Position numbers and translations under genes: made by a program. A stretch of DNA of 64,000 nt. Origin: JBKEDC01 sp047975205 (GTDB taxonomy: Bacteria; Bacteroidota; Bacteroidia; Bacteroidales; Prolixibacteraceae). The stretch lies in NCBI GenBank assembly GCA_047975205.1, contig JBKEDC010000043.1, forward strand, positions 62,001-126,000. The letters are read 5' to 3'. Numbering within the stretch: position 1 is the stretch's first letter; each line of letters opens with the position of its first letter. The notes beneath the pieces were generated by a model. That model was given only the letters and a program-made list of their open reading frames with translations, searched no databases and was not told the DNA's origin. Below are positions 1 through 9,258 of this stretch, piece after piece.

Positions 1-101
1 GTCAATACTTTCGCAGTTGAGCGCAACATTAAATCAACATGGAAAATTGTACAAAACATTAAAATATTATCAAAATAAAGATAAATAACAAGGTAATTAT
101 C

Positions 102-109
102 TACATTTG
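102..109 (+). promoter_or_regulatory. Bacteroidota -7 promoter box upstream of HTCS gene
   Basis: TACATTTG matches the TAnnTTTG -7 consensus of the Bacteroidota primary sigma factor. It lies 31 bases before the regulator start codon. No clear -33 TTTG box is visible. Confidence 0.45.
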
Positions 110-140
110 AAAAAGAGAGAATAACATCACTGTTAACTAT

Positions 141-3100
141 ATGAAAACTATTAGCGTATTTTTTGTTTTTTTTTATCTGTTGGGATTAACCGAGTTTTGT
201 TCCGCCAAGACTCAAAATGATTTACATTTCTCTCAGATCAGTGCAAAAGACGGTTTATCTCAAAACACAGTGCGCTCCATTCTTGAAGATAAAAAAGGAT
301 TTATTTGGGCAGGAACGCTTGATGGATTAAATAAATATGATGGGTATCACATCACCACCTACAAACCGGAAATTGGCAATCCAAATTCTTTAATCGATCA
401 CCGCATCCGAGATATTTATCAAGGACGTAATGGATATCTTTGGATAAGAACTTACAATGATGATTTCTGTTGCTATGATCCAAAAGTAGATTCTTTCATA
501 AACTACTTACCAAAATCGGTTAACTCGAACGACAGTAAAGCCAAATACAACAATCTTTATGAGGATCACAATGGTAATATTTGGTTGTGGGGAAAAACTA
601 ACGGCTGCATCAAGATAGGTATGCAGGAAGATGGCACTTTTACCGGAATTCCTTTTTTAAGAAATCAATCTACAAATAATGATAACCAATTTTTGTTTGA
701 AGATTCCGATTCTACTATATGGATCGGTGGAAATAATGGCTTATATTGTATTTCTCAGGATAAATTAGAATCATTTTTCAATCAAAAATATTGTTTCACA
801 AGCGGTGTTGAAGTTAATGACCAAATATATTTTGCCACGCAAAATTCAGTTATCATAGCATACCATAAGCATTCGAAAACATTTCAAGAAATAAAAATAC
901 CCGAAGATTTTGGCAATATGTCTAACATTGCCAGATTAACAGACGATAAGCTTTTAACCATAAGTAGATCCTCAGGGATAGGAATTTACAACATCAGTGA
1001 TAATACTTTTAAAAAGCCCGAATGGGCTAAAGACACACGACTTCGCGGAGAGGTGGAGCTTATTGTAGATAAAAATGATGGTGTTTGGCTATATAATCAC
1101 TCCGGTATTGTTTGGTATTATAACCAAGGACAACATCGAGTAAAACGAATGGAGTTAATACCGGCAGATCTTGCTAAAGTTATCGATTATGAACGATATA
1201 CTATTCTCATAGATTCCGACGGATTAATTTGGATAACTACCTATGGCAATGGCTTGTTTACTTACAATCCTGAAAGTGATGAATTGCATAATTATAAATA
1301 TAATGACAATCAAAACAGCCCTGCTTCCGATTATTTATTATCTATCGCAGAAGACAATCATGACAACATATGGGTGGGTAGTGAATATGCCGGCATTATA
1401 AAAATCGTAAAGTCAAATTACAAGGTAGAAATTATAAAACCTGAAGAGGAAACTAATATCGGCAAAAACAATAACGTGCGATCTTTATTTAGCAGTAATC
1501 ATGACCAAAACATATGGGTTGGAACAAAAACGGGAAACTTATATATCTATAAGAATCATTTCTCGTCTAAAGAGTGTATTTATACCGATATCAATCCTTA
1601 TGCGTTGGCCGAAGATGGAAACGGCAAAGTTTGGATTGGAACAAAAGGGCACGGCTTGTTTATATCAAATAAAGAAAATTACGATAAAGAAGCTCATTTT
1701 TCCAATACATCAGATGATAATTCGTTAAGTTGTAATACCATATTTTCTATACTCAAAGACTCTAAAAATCGAATGTGGATTGGAACATTCGGAGGAGGAA
1801 TAAATTTAGCAGAAAAAGGAGCGAATGGTACAACATTTAGGCATTTCTTCTCTAATGAAGGTAGTCGAAGCTATATTCGATACCTACTCCAAGACTCTAA
1901 AGGAACAATTTGGGCTGCTACCAGCGATGGATTAATCCGTTTTCAACCAGATGAATTGCTCAATAACAACAATGCATTTCACATATATCGAATGAATCTA
2001 AATGATATAAACAGTATTGGCTGTAACGATATCAAAACGATTTTTGAAGATAGAGATAATACAATTTGGATCGGGACGGCCGGCGGAGGTCTAAGTAAGT
2101 ATGTTCCTGAAACGGCTGAAACAAAAGAACATTTTATTACCTATACATCTAAAAATGGACTTGTTGGCGATTTTATATCCGGAATATTAGAGGATAATAA
2201 TAAAAATCTATGGATAAGCACAGAAAACGGAATCAGTAAGTTCAATAAAAAAGATTCCTCATTTATTACTTACAAGTTTTCAGAAAAAACTTACGGTAAT
2301 CATTTTAATGAGAATGCTAACGTATTCTGCTCAGATGGAAATATGCTTTGGGGAAGTTTAGACGGATTATTAATATTTAATCCTCAGTTATTTGTGCCAA
2401 CTCCTAATGTATTACCGGTAACTTTGACCGATTTCTCTATTCAAGGTCAGTCCGTTAAAGCTAAAAGAGAAGGTTCTCCTCTAAAAAAATCTATTAGTTA
2501 TACTAATAAAATCAAGCTCAATTACAGTCAGAATAATTTTTCCATCGAATTTGCCTCACTCGGTTTAAAAGATCCTACAAAAAATAAATATGTCTATATT
2601 CTTGAAAACTATGATAAAGAATGGAGTAGAGCTAGCCATCTGAATATGGCCGATTACAAAAACCTACCCCATGGCAACTATATATTTAAAGTGCGAGGAA
2701 CAAATAGTGACGGTGTTTGGAATAAAGATTGTACAACACTCCAAGTTATTATTACACCCCCTTATTGGTTATCTTGGTATGCTTACATTATCTATTTTAT
2801 CTTAGTTGTTATCATTCTGTATATTTGCTTATATCTAGCTCATAAATTCAATGTTTTAAACAATAACATCAAGGTAGAGAAACAATTAACAGAACATAAA
2901 CTTCGTTTTTTCACCAATATATCTCATGAGTTTCGAACCCCACTTACTATAATAAGAGGGGCTGTGGAAAATCTAAACGATTTAGAAGGTACTTCTGATG
3001 AGGTCAGAAAACAAATAAATGTCTTAGGGCGAAATTCTTCTGCTCTATCTCGTTTAATAGATCAGTTACTCGAATTCAGAAAACTTGAAAGCAATACTTT

Positions 3101-4457
3101 GTCATTAGATCTCGAAGAAATCGACATGGTTAGCTTTTGTAAAGACATATATAGCAGCTTCTTGGAACTTGCAAATCAGAGGAGTGTAGAATATACATTC
3201 ACTTGCGATCTTGAAAACTACAACATGTTTATCGACCAAAATAAAGTTGACAAAATAATCTACAATATTTTATCAAATGCATTTAAGTTTACTCCGAAAG
3301 GCGGATGTATTGAATTTATATTGCAATTTGATGATCAGAATACTAGCTGCCAAATAAGTATAAAAGATAACGGAGTAGGGATTCCTAAGGAAAAACAACA
3401 TCTTTTATTCAGTCGATTCATGCAAATTAACTTCTCATCTAGCGGAACCGGTGTCGGGCTATCTCTAGTGAAAGATTTTGTTGAGGTACATCAAGGTAAA
3501 GTTTGGTATGAAAGCAACCAACAACAAGGATCAATCTTTAATATTAAGTTACCTATAAATGTTGAAATATATAAGAATGCTAACTTCATCAGTGCAGCAA
3601 AAGAGGATATTGTGTTAGATGATGTTTCTAGTAAGGTTATACATCCGTCATTTAAAGTTAATAACGAAGAACTTGCTGTTACAGCAAGTTCTGAATCTTT
3701 AGAAACACAAGTCTTAATTATAGATGATAACGAAGATATTAGAAATTTCTTAAATGACGAATTTAGTAAATACTTCTGTACGATACTAGCTGAAGACGGT
3801 AAAATGGGTTTAAATAAGGCTATCGAATATAATCCTTATCTTATTATTTGTGATGTCATGATGCCGGGAATGGATGGCTTTAAAGTTACCAAACAACTCA
3901 AGCAGAATTTTAGCACCTGCCATATTCCTATCATTTTACTCACAGCTCATTCTTCTATTGAACATCAATTAGAAGGGATACAATGTGGCGCAGATGCCTA
4001 TATTATGAAACCATTTAGCTTAAAATATCTAGTTGCACGCGTATTCAAATTAATAGAACAACGTGAAAAACTAAAGAAAAAATATTCTAATGATTTTGTT
4101 CTAGATGCAGAGTCAATAACTTCAACTGAAAAAGATAAAAACTTTATCAATAGTATAAATAAAATCCTAGATGACAACATCTCTGACTCTCAATTTTCCA
4201 TTGATAAATTTGCAGAAGCAGCGAAACTCAAACGCACTATTTTTTACAAGAAGGTAAAAAGCATCACCGGACTTTCTCCTAACGATTTGATTAAACAAAA
4301 AAGGATGAAAGTAGCCTCGGAACTATTAATCAATAGCACAGCTACCATCTCGGAGATAGCTTACCAAGTAGGCTTTGAAGATCCATTTTATTTTAGCAAA
4401 TGTTTTAAAGTTCAATACAATTGTTCTCCATCAAAATTTAGAAAACATAGAGAATAA
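141..4457 (+). CDS. Hybrid two-component system sensor/regulator (HTCS)
   Basis: Single-protein two-component system that senses a glycan fragment in the periplasm and controls transcription of a nearby polysaccharide-use locus. Order seen in 1438 residues: signal peptide (about 1-22); many Trp/Gly-rich two-bladed propeller repeats of the WIGT/GL type up to about 750; a Y_Y_Y domain (about 790-870); one membrane segment (about 880-902); a histidine kinase with phospho-acceptor His929 in SHEFRTP and an ATPase domain with an N-box near 1045; a receiver with Asp1238 in DVMMPG; and a C-terminal AraC-type helix-turn-helix (about 1340-1438). All catalytic motifs look intact. The next gene, a GH106 rhamnosidase on the same strand, suggests a rhamnogalacturonan-type signal; that ligand is inferred. 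The rest of the locus would lie left of the window, since no SusC/SusD pair is visible here. Confidence 0.95.
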   Translation: MKTISVFFVFFYLLGLTEFCSAKTQNDLHFSQISAKDGLSQNTVRSILEDKKGFIWAGTLDGLNKYDGYHITTYKPEIGNPNSLIDHRIRDIYQGRNGYLWIRTYNDDFCCYDPKVDSFINYLPKSVNSNDSKAKYNNLYEDHNGNIWLWGKTNGCIKIGMQEDGTFTGIPFLRNQSTNNDNQFLFEDSDSTIWIGGNNGLYCISQDKLESFFNQKYCFTSGVEVNDQIYFATQNSVIIAYHKHSKTFQEIKIPEDFGNMSNIARLTDDKLLTISRSSGIGIYNISDNTFKKPEWAKDTRLRGEVELIVDKNDGVWLYNHSGIVWYYNQGQHRVKRMELIPADLAKVIDYERYTILIDSDGLIWITTYGNGLFTYNPESDELHNYKYNDNQNSPASDYLLSIAEDNHDNIWVGSEYAGIIKIVKSNYKVEIIKPEEETNIGKNNNVRSLFSSNHDQNIWVGTKTGNLYIYKNHFSSKECIYTDINPYALAEDGNGKVWIGTKGHGLFISNKENYDKEAHFSNTSDDNSLSCNTIFSILKDSKNRMWIGTFGGGINLAEKGANGTTFRHFFSNEGSRSYIRYLLQDSKGTIWAATSDGLIRFQPDELLNNNNAFHIYRMNLNDINSIGCNDIKTIFEDRDNTIWIGTAGGGLSKYVPETAETKEHFITYTSKNGLVGDFISGILEDNNKNLWISTENGISKFNKKDSSFITYKFSEKTYGNHFNENANVFCSDGNMLWGSLDGLLIFNPQLFVPTPNVLPVTLTDFSIQGQSVKAKREGSPLKKSISYTNKIKLNYSQNNFSIEFASLGLKDPTKNKYVYILENYDKEWSRASHLNMADYKNLPHGNYIFKVRGTNSDGVWNKDCTTLQVIITPPYWLSWYAYIIYFILVVIILYICLYLAHKFNVLNNNIKVEKQLTEHKLRFFTNISHEFRTPLTIIRGAVENLNDLEGTSDEVRKQINVLGRNSSALSRLIDQLLEFRKLESNTLSLDLEEIDMVSFCKDIYSSFLELANQRSVEYTFTCDLENYNMFIDQNKVDKIIYNILSNAFKFTPKGGCIEFILQFDDQNTSCQISIKDNGVGIPKEKQHLLFSRFMQINFSSSGTGVGLSLVKDFVEVHQGKVWYESNQQQGSIFNIKLPINVEIYKNANFISAAKEDIVLDDVSSKVIHPSFKVNNEELAVTASSESLETQVLIIDDNEDIRNFLNDEFSKYFCTILAEDGKMGLNKAIEYNPYLIICDVMMPGMDGFKVTKQLKQNFSTCHIPIILLTAHSSIEHQLEGIQCGADAYIMKPFSLKYLVARVFKLIEQREKLKKKYSNDFVLDAESITSTEKDKNFINSINKILDDNISDSQFSIDKFAEAAKLKRTIFYKKVKSITGLSPNDLIKQKRMKVASELLINSTATISEIAYQVGFEDPFYFSKCFKVQYNCSPSKFRKHRE

Positions 4458-4590
4458 GACAAGTGAACAACTATCCGATTTTCATTAAGCATCGTATCTG
4501 TACATTTTTCCATTAATACGGATAAAATTCACAGTCAATTTACCACTAAATGAAGCTTATTTGCAAAATTAAAATTCAATAAACAATCTC

Positions 4591-7383
4591 ATGACCATAA
4601 GAAGATTTCTAATCGTATGTGCATTTCTCTCTTCATTAATAGCCTGCTCTAATGACGAAAATCATAAACCTGACACTAAATGGCCAGAAATAACAACTGA
4701 AGCTAAACCTTGGACTAGATGGTGGTGGCTCGGAAGTGATGTAGATGAACAAGGTCTTACTTACAATCTAACTGAGATGAGTAAAGCTGGGCTTGGAGGT
4801 GTTGAGATTACTCCAATATATGGAGTTCAAAACAGAGAAAAGCACTATATTGACTATCTTTCTTCCGATTGGATGAAGATGTTAGCTTTTTCTGAATCAG
4901 AAGCAAAGCATCTTGGTATGAAAGTTGATATGAACAATGGTACAGGATGGCCCTTCGGTGGTCCTAGTGTTTCAATCGACGATGCTGCAACCAAGGCTAT
5001 TTTTCAAAAATACAACCTAAAAAGCGGAGAATCTTTGAATGAGAAGATTTTAATTAAAGATCCAAAGCAAAAAGGATTCGCTAAATTAAATAAAGTTATT
5101 GCTTATTTAAAAAGCGATACAAGGATAGATATTACAAATAAGATATCCGAAAGTGGAAAGCTACATTGGCAAGCACCTGAAGATGCTCAAATAATTGCAC
5201 TATTTATCGGTAAAACTAGACAACAAGTAAAACGAGCTGCTCCCGGAGGTAAAGGTTATGTACTTAATCATTTCGACAAAGACGCTGTACAACGTTATTT
5301 CAATAAATTCGATAAGGCTTTTATCAATAATACAACTGAATTCCCTAATTGTTTTTTCAATGATTCTTACGAAGTATATGGTGCTGATTGGACCTCAAAT
5401 CTTCTTCAAGAGTTTGAATTACGTCGTGGATATAAACTGCAAAGTTATTTCCCCGAGCTATTGGGAAAAGGAGAAAACGATTTGTCAAGACGCGTAATCT
5501 GTGATTATCGTGAAACTATTGGTGATATTTTGAAAGAGTACTTCACTATACCTTGGACAAAATGGGCTCACAAACACGGAGCACTTACTAGGAATCAAGC
5601 TCACGGCTCACCCGCCAATTTGATTGATTTATATGCTGCTGTCGACATTCCGGAGTGTGAAACATTTGGTATTTCAGATTTCGATATTCCGGGACTCAGA
5701 AAGGATAACATAAAGAAAAAGAATGATGGAGACCCAACTACACTGAAATATGCCTCATCAGCCGCTCATATATCAGGGAAGAAATATACTTCATCAGAGA
5801 CCTTTACTTGGTTAACTGAACATTTTCGTACTTCCCTATCTCAATGTAAGCCGGAAATTGATCAAATATTCACATCAGGGGTTAATCATGTATTCTTTCA
5901 TGGCTCTACTTATTCTCCTCAAAAGGCAGCATGGCCGGGTTGGAAGTTCTATGCTTCAATTGACATGTCGCCAACAAATACTATATGGAAAGATGCTCCT
6001 GCCTTTTTCTCTTATATTACTCGGGTACAGTCTTTTCTACAAGATGGGAAACCGGATAATGATTTTTTACTTTATTTGCCCATTTATGATATTTGGGAAA
6101 AAGAAAAAGGTGATTTTTATACTGCTTTTGCTATTCATGGCATGCGAAAACGATTACCGGAATTCTGTGAAAGTGTAGAAAAGATTAGAGCTCTAGGATA
6201 TGACTTAGATTACATCTCTGATAACTTTATAAAGAGTACCTCTGTTGAAAATGGCTTACTTAAAACAGAAGGCGGAGTGTGTTACAAAGCCTTGATTCTC
6301 CCTGCAGTAAAACTTATTCCTCTAGATACTATGCAGAAGATAAATCAACTCATTGCACAAGGAGCCACTGTTGTCTTTGTTGATAATTATCCGGCTGATG
6401 TACCCGGATTAGCAAAGCTCAACGAAAGAAGGAGTACATTTGATAATGAAATCCAAAAACTTCCTAAGACAGAGTCTTTCAGAAGTGTCTCAACACAACA
6501 ATTAGAGAAAGGTAAAATCATTACCGGACATAATTTTGAAAAATTATTAACTGAAACAGAAGCTAACAATGAGCCCTTTGTTTCCAACTTTGGAGGACAA
6601 TTAATTAGGCGATCAAATGATACCGGATATCATTATTTTATGACTATGCTTCAAAACAAATACATTAACACGTGGGTTCCACTAGGTGTAGACGCTAAGA
6701 GTGCTATGTTTTTCGATCCTATGACCGGTAAATCAGGAAAAGCTAGCATTCGAAAACACAATGGAAGAACTGAAGTATATATGCAGCTTAATCCCGGTGA
6801 ATCCATTATACTTAAAACATTTAACACCGATATAAAAGCTAATGATTGGCTCTATTTAGGGAAAGTAAGTAAGACAATAGTTCTTGATAAAAAATGGCAA
6901 CTTCAATTCAACGATAGTCAACCGTCCATTTCCGATGAGTTTACCCTTGATAGTTTAACATCTTGGACAGAACTTGCCCACGACAGCTTAAAAGTAAACA
7001 AAGGCACCGGAATATACAGCTCATCATTCAATATAAGAAAGAATAAAAATAAAGAATACATCCTCAATTTAGGCGATGTTCGAGAAAGTGCACGAGTTGT
7101 TATTAACGGCATAGTGGCCGACACCTTATTTGCAGTACCATTCAAAACTAACATTAGCAAGTTGCTAAAAGATGGTGAAAATACAATAGAAATAGATGTA
7201 ACAAATCTTCCTGCCAATCGAATAGCTGATTATGACCGGCGAGGTGTTAATTGGCGTATATTCCAAGAAATTAATTTTGTCAGTATCACCTATAAAAAAA
7301 CAAAGTTTGACATTTGGGAAACCATGCCATCCGGTTTATTAGGTCCGGCATACATCACTGAAGTAGATAAATTAAACCTATAA
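4591..7383 (+). CDS. GH106-type alpha-L-rhamnosidase lipoprotein
   Basis: Predicted to remove alpha-L-rhamnose from pectic glycans such as rhamnogalacturonan. The 930-residue protein begins with a lipoprotein signal (SLIAC, lipid-anchored Cys19). The mature start has the family hallmark PWTRWWWLGSDV, followed by GLTYNLTEMSKAGLGGVEI and the NNGTGWPFGG segment, all typical of GH106. The C-terminal part (about 790-890) looks like a GH2-type galactose-binding beta-sandwich (GDVRESARVVINGI). Length fits the family. It lies 133 bases after the HTCS gene on the same strand and is probably its target, and a strong terminator follows the stop codon. Family assignment is confident; the exact linkage specificity is not visible from sequence. 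Confidence 0.88.
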   Translation: MTIRRFLIVCAFLSSLIACSNDENHKPDTKWPEITTEAKPWTRWWWLGSDVDEQGLTYNLTEMSKAGLGGVEITPIYGVQNREKHYIDYLSSDWMKMLAFSESEAKHLGMKVDMNNGTGWPFGGPSVSIDDAATKAIFQKYNLKSGESLNEKILIKDPKQKGFAKLNKVIAYLKSDTRIDITNKISESGKLHWQAPEDAQIIALFIGKTRQQVKRAAPGGKGYVLNHFDKDAVQRYFNKFDKAFINNTTEFPNCFFNDSYEVYGADWTSNLLQEFELRRGYKLQSYFPELLGKGENDLSRRVICDYRETIGDILKEYFTIPWTKWAHKHGALTRNQAHGSPANLIDLYAAVDIPECETFGISDFDIPGLRKDNIKKKNDGDPTTLKYASSAAHISGKKYTSSETFTWLTEHFRTSLSQCKPEIDQIFTSGVNHVFFHGSTYSPQKAAWPGWKFYASIDMSPTNTIWKDAPAFFSYITRVQSFLQDGKPDNDFLLYLPIYDIWEKEKGDFYTAFAIHGMRKRLPEFCESVEKIRALGYDLDYISDNFIKSTSVENGLLKTEGGVCYKALILPAVKLIPLDTMQKINQLIAQGATVVFVDNYPADVPGLAKLNERRSTFDNEIQKLPKTESFRSVSTQQLEKGKIITGHNFEKLLTETEANNEPFVSNFGGQLIRRSNDTGYHYFMTMLQNKYINTWVPLGVDAKSAMFFDPMTGKSGKASIRKHNGRTEVYMQLNPGESIILKTFNTDIKANDWLYLGKVSKTIVLDKKWQLQFNDSQPSISDEFTLDSLTSWTELAHDSLKVNKGTGIYSSSFNIRKNKNKEYILNLGDVRESARVVINGIVADTLFAVPFKTNISKLLKDGENTIEIDVTNLPANRIADYDRRGVNWRIFQEINFVSITYKKTKFDIWETMPSGLLGPAYITEVDKLNL

Positions 7384-7389
7384 ACAAAG

Positions 7390-7419
7390 AAGGGCATGCT
7401 GTTATATTAGCATGCCCTT
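7390..7419 (+). terminator. Intrinsic terminator after GH106 gene
   Basis: An 11-bp perfect stem (7390-7400 with 7409-7419) has an 8-base loop and is followed by a T-rich stretch. It separates the rhamnosidase from the convergent dnaX gene and could act in both directions. Confidence 0.8.
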
Positions 7420-7451
7420 CCTTATATAAAGTCTCAAAATTTTTAAGGTGA

Positions 7452-8096
7452 TTAGTTCATTTCTAATTCTAGCAAACTGATAAGCTTCTGCAAGTTTGGA
7501 TTCTTCTTCATCATTTCTAAGAAGATTTCACTCTCGGTCATTGGTTTGCCCTCTATTTCATCGGCTTCTATCACGATGGTTTGAAGCTCTAGGTAAGAGT
7601 TACGCAGATGACGCTTCAAATATCCCAATAAATCAGGCTTTATCTTGCTTATTTCCTCTTCGGCTATTTTACTGCTCACTTCTAATATCAGACAGTGCTC
7701 ATTCTTTATTCCGGGTGTTTTCATCATGGCTGATTGCAAAGCCGGACGAGATGCTAATTTTCTAACAAAACCTCGCCATATTTCATTTAATTCACTTTGA
7801 TTTATCGGATTGTTTAATTTTTCTTCTAGACCATATGTTATCGCTCGAACTTCAGCTTCCTCGGCTTCTTGTTGCGGATGGAGTGCCTGCTGTATGATTC
7901 CCGTCGTTTTAGTCGTCCTTCTTCGCAACGTGCGTTTGCCTTCAGAAGTAGCAGATTCAGGATTTGCAATAGGTTTTATCGGTATTGTCGGGGTAGCAGA
8001 TGTGGATTTGAGTTTGGATGATACCGATGACGCTGGGCGATTAATCGGATTTTGCTTTGGAATCGTGCTGAAAATAGCTTCAAGCATATCGCTCAC
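7452..8096 (-). CDS. dnaX: DNA polymerase III tau C-terminal region, reached by -1 frameshift from dnaX
   Basis: Not a separate gene in all likelihood: this is the tau-specific tail of the clamp-loader subunit. The frame is open without a stop from the A-run at 8105-8114 through ATA-GCT-AAT into the GTG at 8096. The residues include a low-complexity Ser/Pro/Thr linker (about 15-75) and a folded C-terminal domain ending in NPNLQKLISLLELEM, resembling the C-terminus of Bacteroidota gamma/tau proteins. Joining the two parts through a -1 slip gives a protein of about 584 residues, the normal tau size in this phylum. Starting independently at GTG is possible but no Shine-Dalgarno site supports it. 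The tau tail normally contacts the polymerase and helicase. Confidence 0.8.
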   Translation of the reverse strand: MSDMLEAIFSTIPKQNPINRPASSVSSKLKSTSATPTIPIKPIANPESATSEGKRTLRRRTTKTTGIIQQALHPQQEAEEAEVRAITYGLEEKLNNPINQSELNEIWRGFVRKLASRPALQSAMMKTPGIKNEHCLILEVSSKIAEEEISKIKPDLLGYLKRHLRNSYLELQTIVIEADEIEGKPMTESEIFLEMMKKNPNLQKLISLLELEMN

Positions 8097-8101
8097 ATTA
8101 G

Positions 8102-9205
8102 CTATTTTTTTTTTAAGCCTAACTGAGCCATGCGCATCAGGGATATTTCAACTGCCAATCGTTTATTGTCGTTTGCTTTATAATGCACATCGCAATCTGC
8201 ACATAGCTGAAGAGCTTCCAGCAGAAATGACTGCTCACATTGTGCCGACTGCTGTTTATATTTTTCTTTCACCTCCTGCCCCACTTGCAACAACTGCACT
8301 GTGGTTTGATCTTTACACACCAACAAATCTCGGCAGTGTGTGCCCAATCCGATGATGAAATGATGCCCATCGAAGCCATGTTGCAATACCTCATTAAAGA
8401 TGAGCAAAGTGCTAGACACATCATTTTTTAAGAAAGCTTCCACTAATCGAAAATAATAATCATAATCTAATACATTTAAATTCTGAATGACCTGCCGATA
8501 AGTTATTTGCTTGCCACAGAAACTCACAATTTGATCGAAAATAGACAGGGCATCACGCATCGCGCCGTCTGCTTTCTGTGCGATGACGTTAAGAGCTGCT
8601 TCTTCAGCCTCAACACCTTCTTTAGTTGCTACCGACTGCAAATGTGCTACTGTATCTTCAATGGTAATCCGATTAAAATCATAAATCTGACAACGAGAAA
8701 GAATGGTAGGCAGTATTTTATGTTTTTCGGTGGTTGCTAAGATGAATTTTGCATGAGCCGGCGGTTCTTCCAGTGTTTTCAAGAAAGCATTAAATGCGTG
8801 CGCGGTAAGCATATGAACCTCATCGATGATAAACACGCTATATTTTCCCAATTGAGGGGGAATCCGCACTTGATCAATTAGTTTCTGCATTTCTTCCACA
8901 CCACGGTTAGATGCAGCATCGAGTTCATGGATATTATAGGAACGATTTTCATTGAATGCTTTACATGATTCACATTTGTTGCAAGGTTCAACATCGGCAC
9001 TCAGGTTTTCGCAATTGATTGTTTTTGCAAAAATGCGGGCTGTTGTTGTTTTCCCCACTCCTCGTGAACCACAGAACAAATAAGCATGTGCTATTTTATT
9101 CGCAGCAATAGCATTCTTTAAGGTTGAACTGATTGACGCCTGCCCAACGACTGTTTGAAACGTATCGGGACGATATTTACGTGCCGAAACAATGAAATTT
9201 TCCAT
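8102..9205 (-). CDS. dnaX: DNA polymerase III subunit gamma (dnaX zero-frame product)
   Basis: ATPase core of the clamp loader that places the sliding clamp on DNA. The 367 residues show the Walker A motif GSRGVGKTT near residue 47, a four-Cys zinc site (CENL...CNKCESC, about 68-84), Walker B IDEVHML and the SRC sensor/arginine-finger motif in LPTILSRC. The reading frame ends in GLKKK and TAG directly after a run of ten A. The remaining tau domain continues in the -1 frame (7452-8096), so the zero frame yields a gamma-like short form and slippage yields tau. A -7 box lies about 20 bases upstream of the ATG. A sequencing error in the A-run is the main alternative. Confidence 0.93.
   Translation of the reverse strand: MENFIVSARKYRPDTFQTVVGQASISSTLKNAIAANKIAHAYLFCGSRGVGKTTTARIFAKTINCENLSADVEPCNKCESCKAFNENRSYNIHELDAASNRGVEEMQKLIDQVRIPPQLGKYSVFIIDEVHMLTAHAFNAFLKTLEEPPAHAKFILATTEKHKILPTILSRCQIYDFNRITIEDTVAHLQSVATKEGVEAEEAALNVIAQKADGAMRDALSIFDQIVSFCGKQITYRQVIQNLNVLDYDYYFRLVEAFLKNDVSSTLLIFNEVLQHGFDGHHFIIGLGTHCRDLLVCKDQTTVQLLQVGQEVKEKYKQQSAQCEQSFLLEALQLCADCDVHYKANDNKRLAVEISLMRMAQLGLKKK
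8105..8114 (-). other. Ten-A slippery run at the dnaX gamma/tau switch
   Basis: In the mRNA sense the gene reads TTA followed by nine further A and then TAG. A -1 shift, or transcripts carrying one extra A, bypasses the stop and enters the open tau frame. Runs of nine or more A are known sites of RNA-polymerase slippage, as in Thermus dnaX. No strong downstream hairpin or internal Shine-Dalgarno, as in Escherichia coli dnaX, was found. Confidence 0.75.
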
Positions 9206-9224
9206 AGCCTTCTTTCTAATGACT

Positions 9225-9232
9225 CAAAAGTA
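9225..9232 (-). promoter_or_regulatory. -7 promoter box for dnaX
   Basis: On the minus strand this reads TACTTTTG, a full match to TAnnTTTG, 19 bases before the dnaX ATG. Confidence 0.55.
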
Positions 9233-9258
9233 CGTTATTTCTAACTAAATTGCGAATA

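Noticed and set aside
7496..8355. Plus-strand frames of 89 and 181 codons over dnaX
   Set aside because: Shadow frames opposite the dnaX coding strand; low-complexity Ser/Cys-rich translations.
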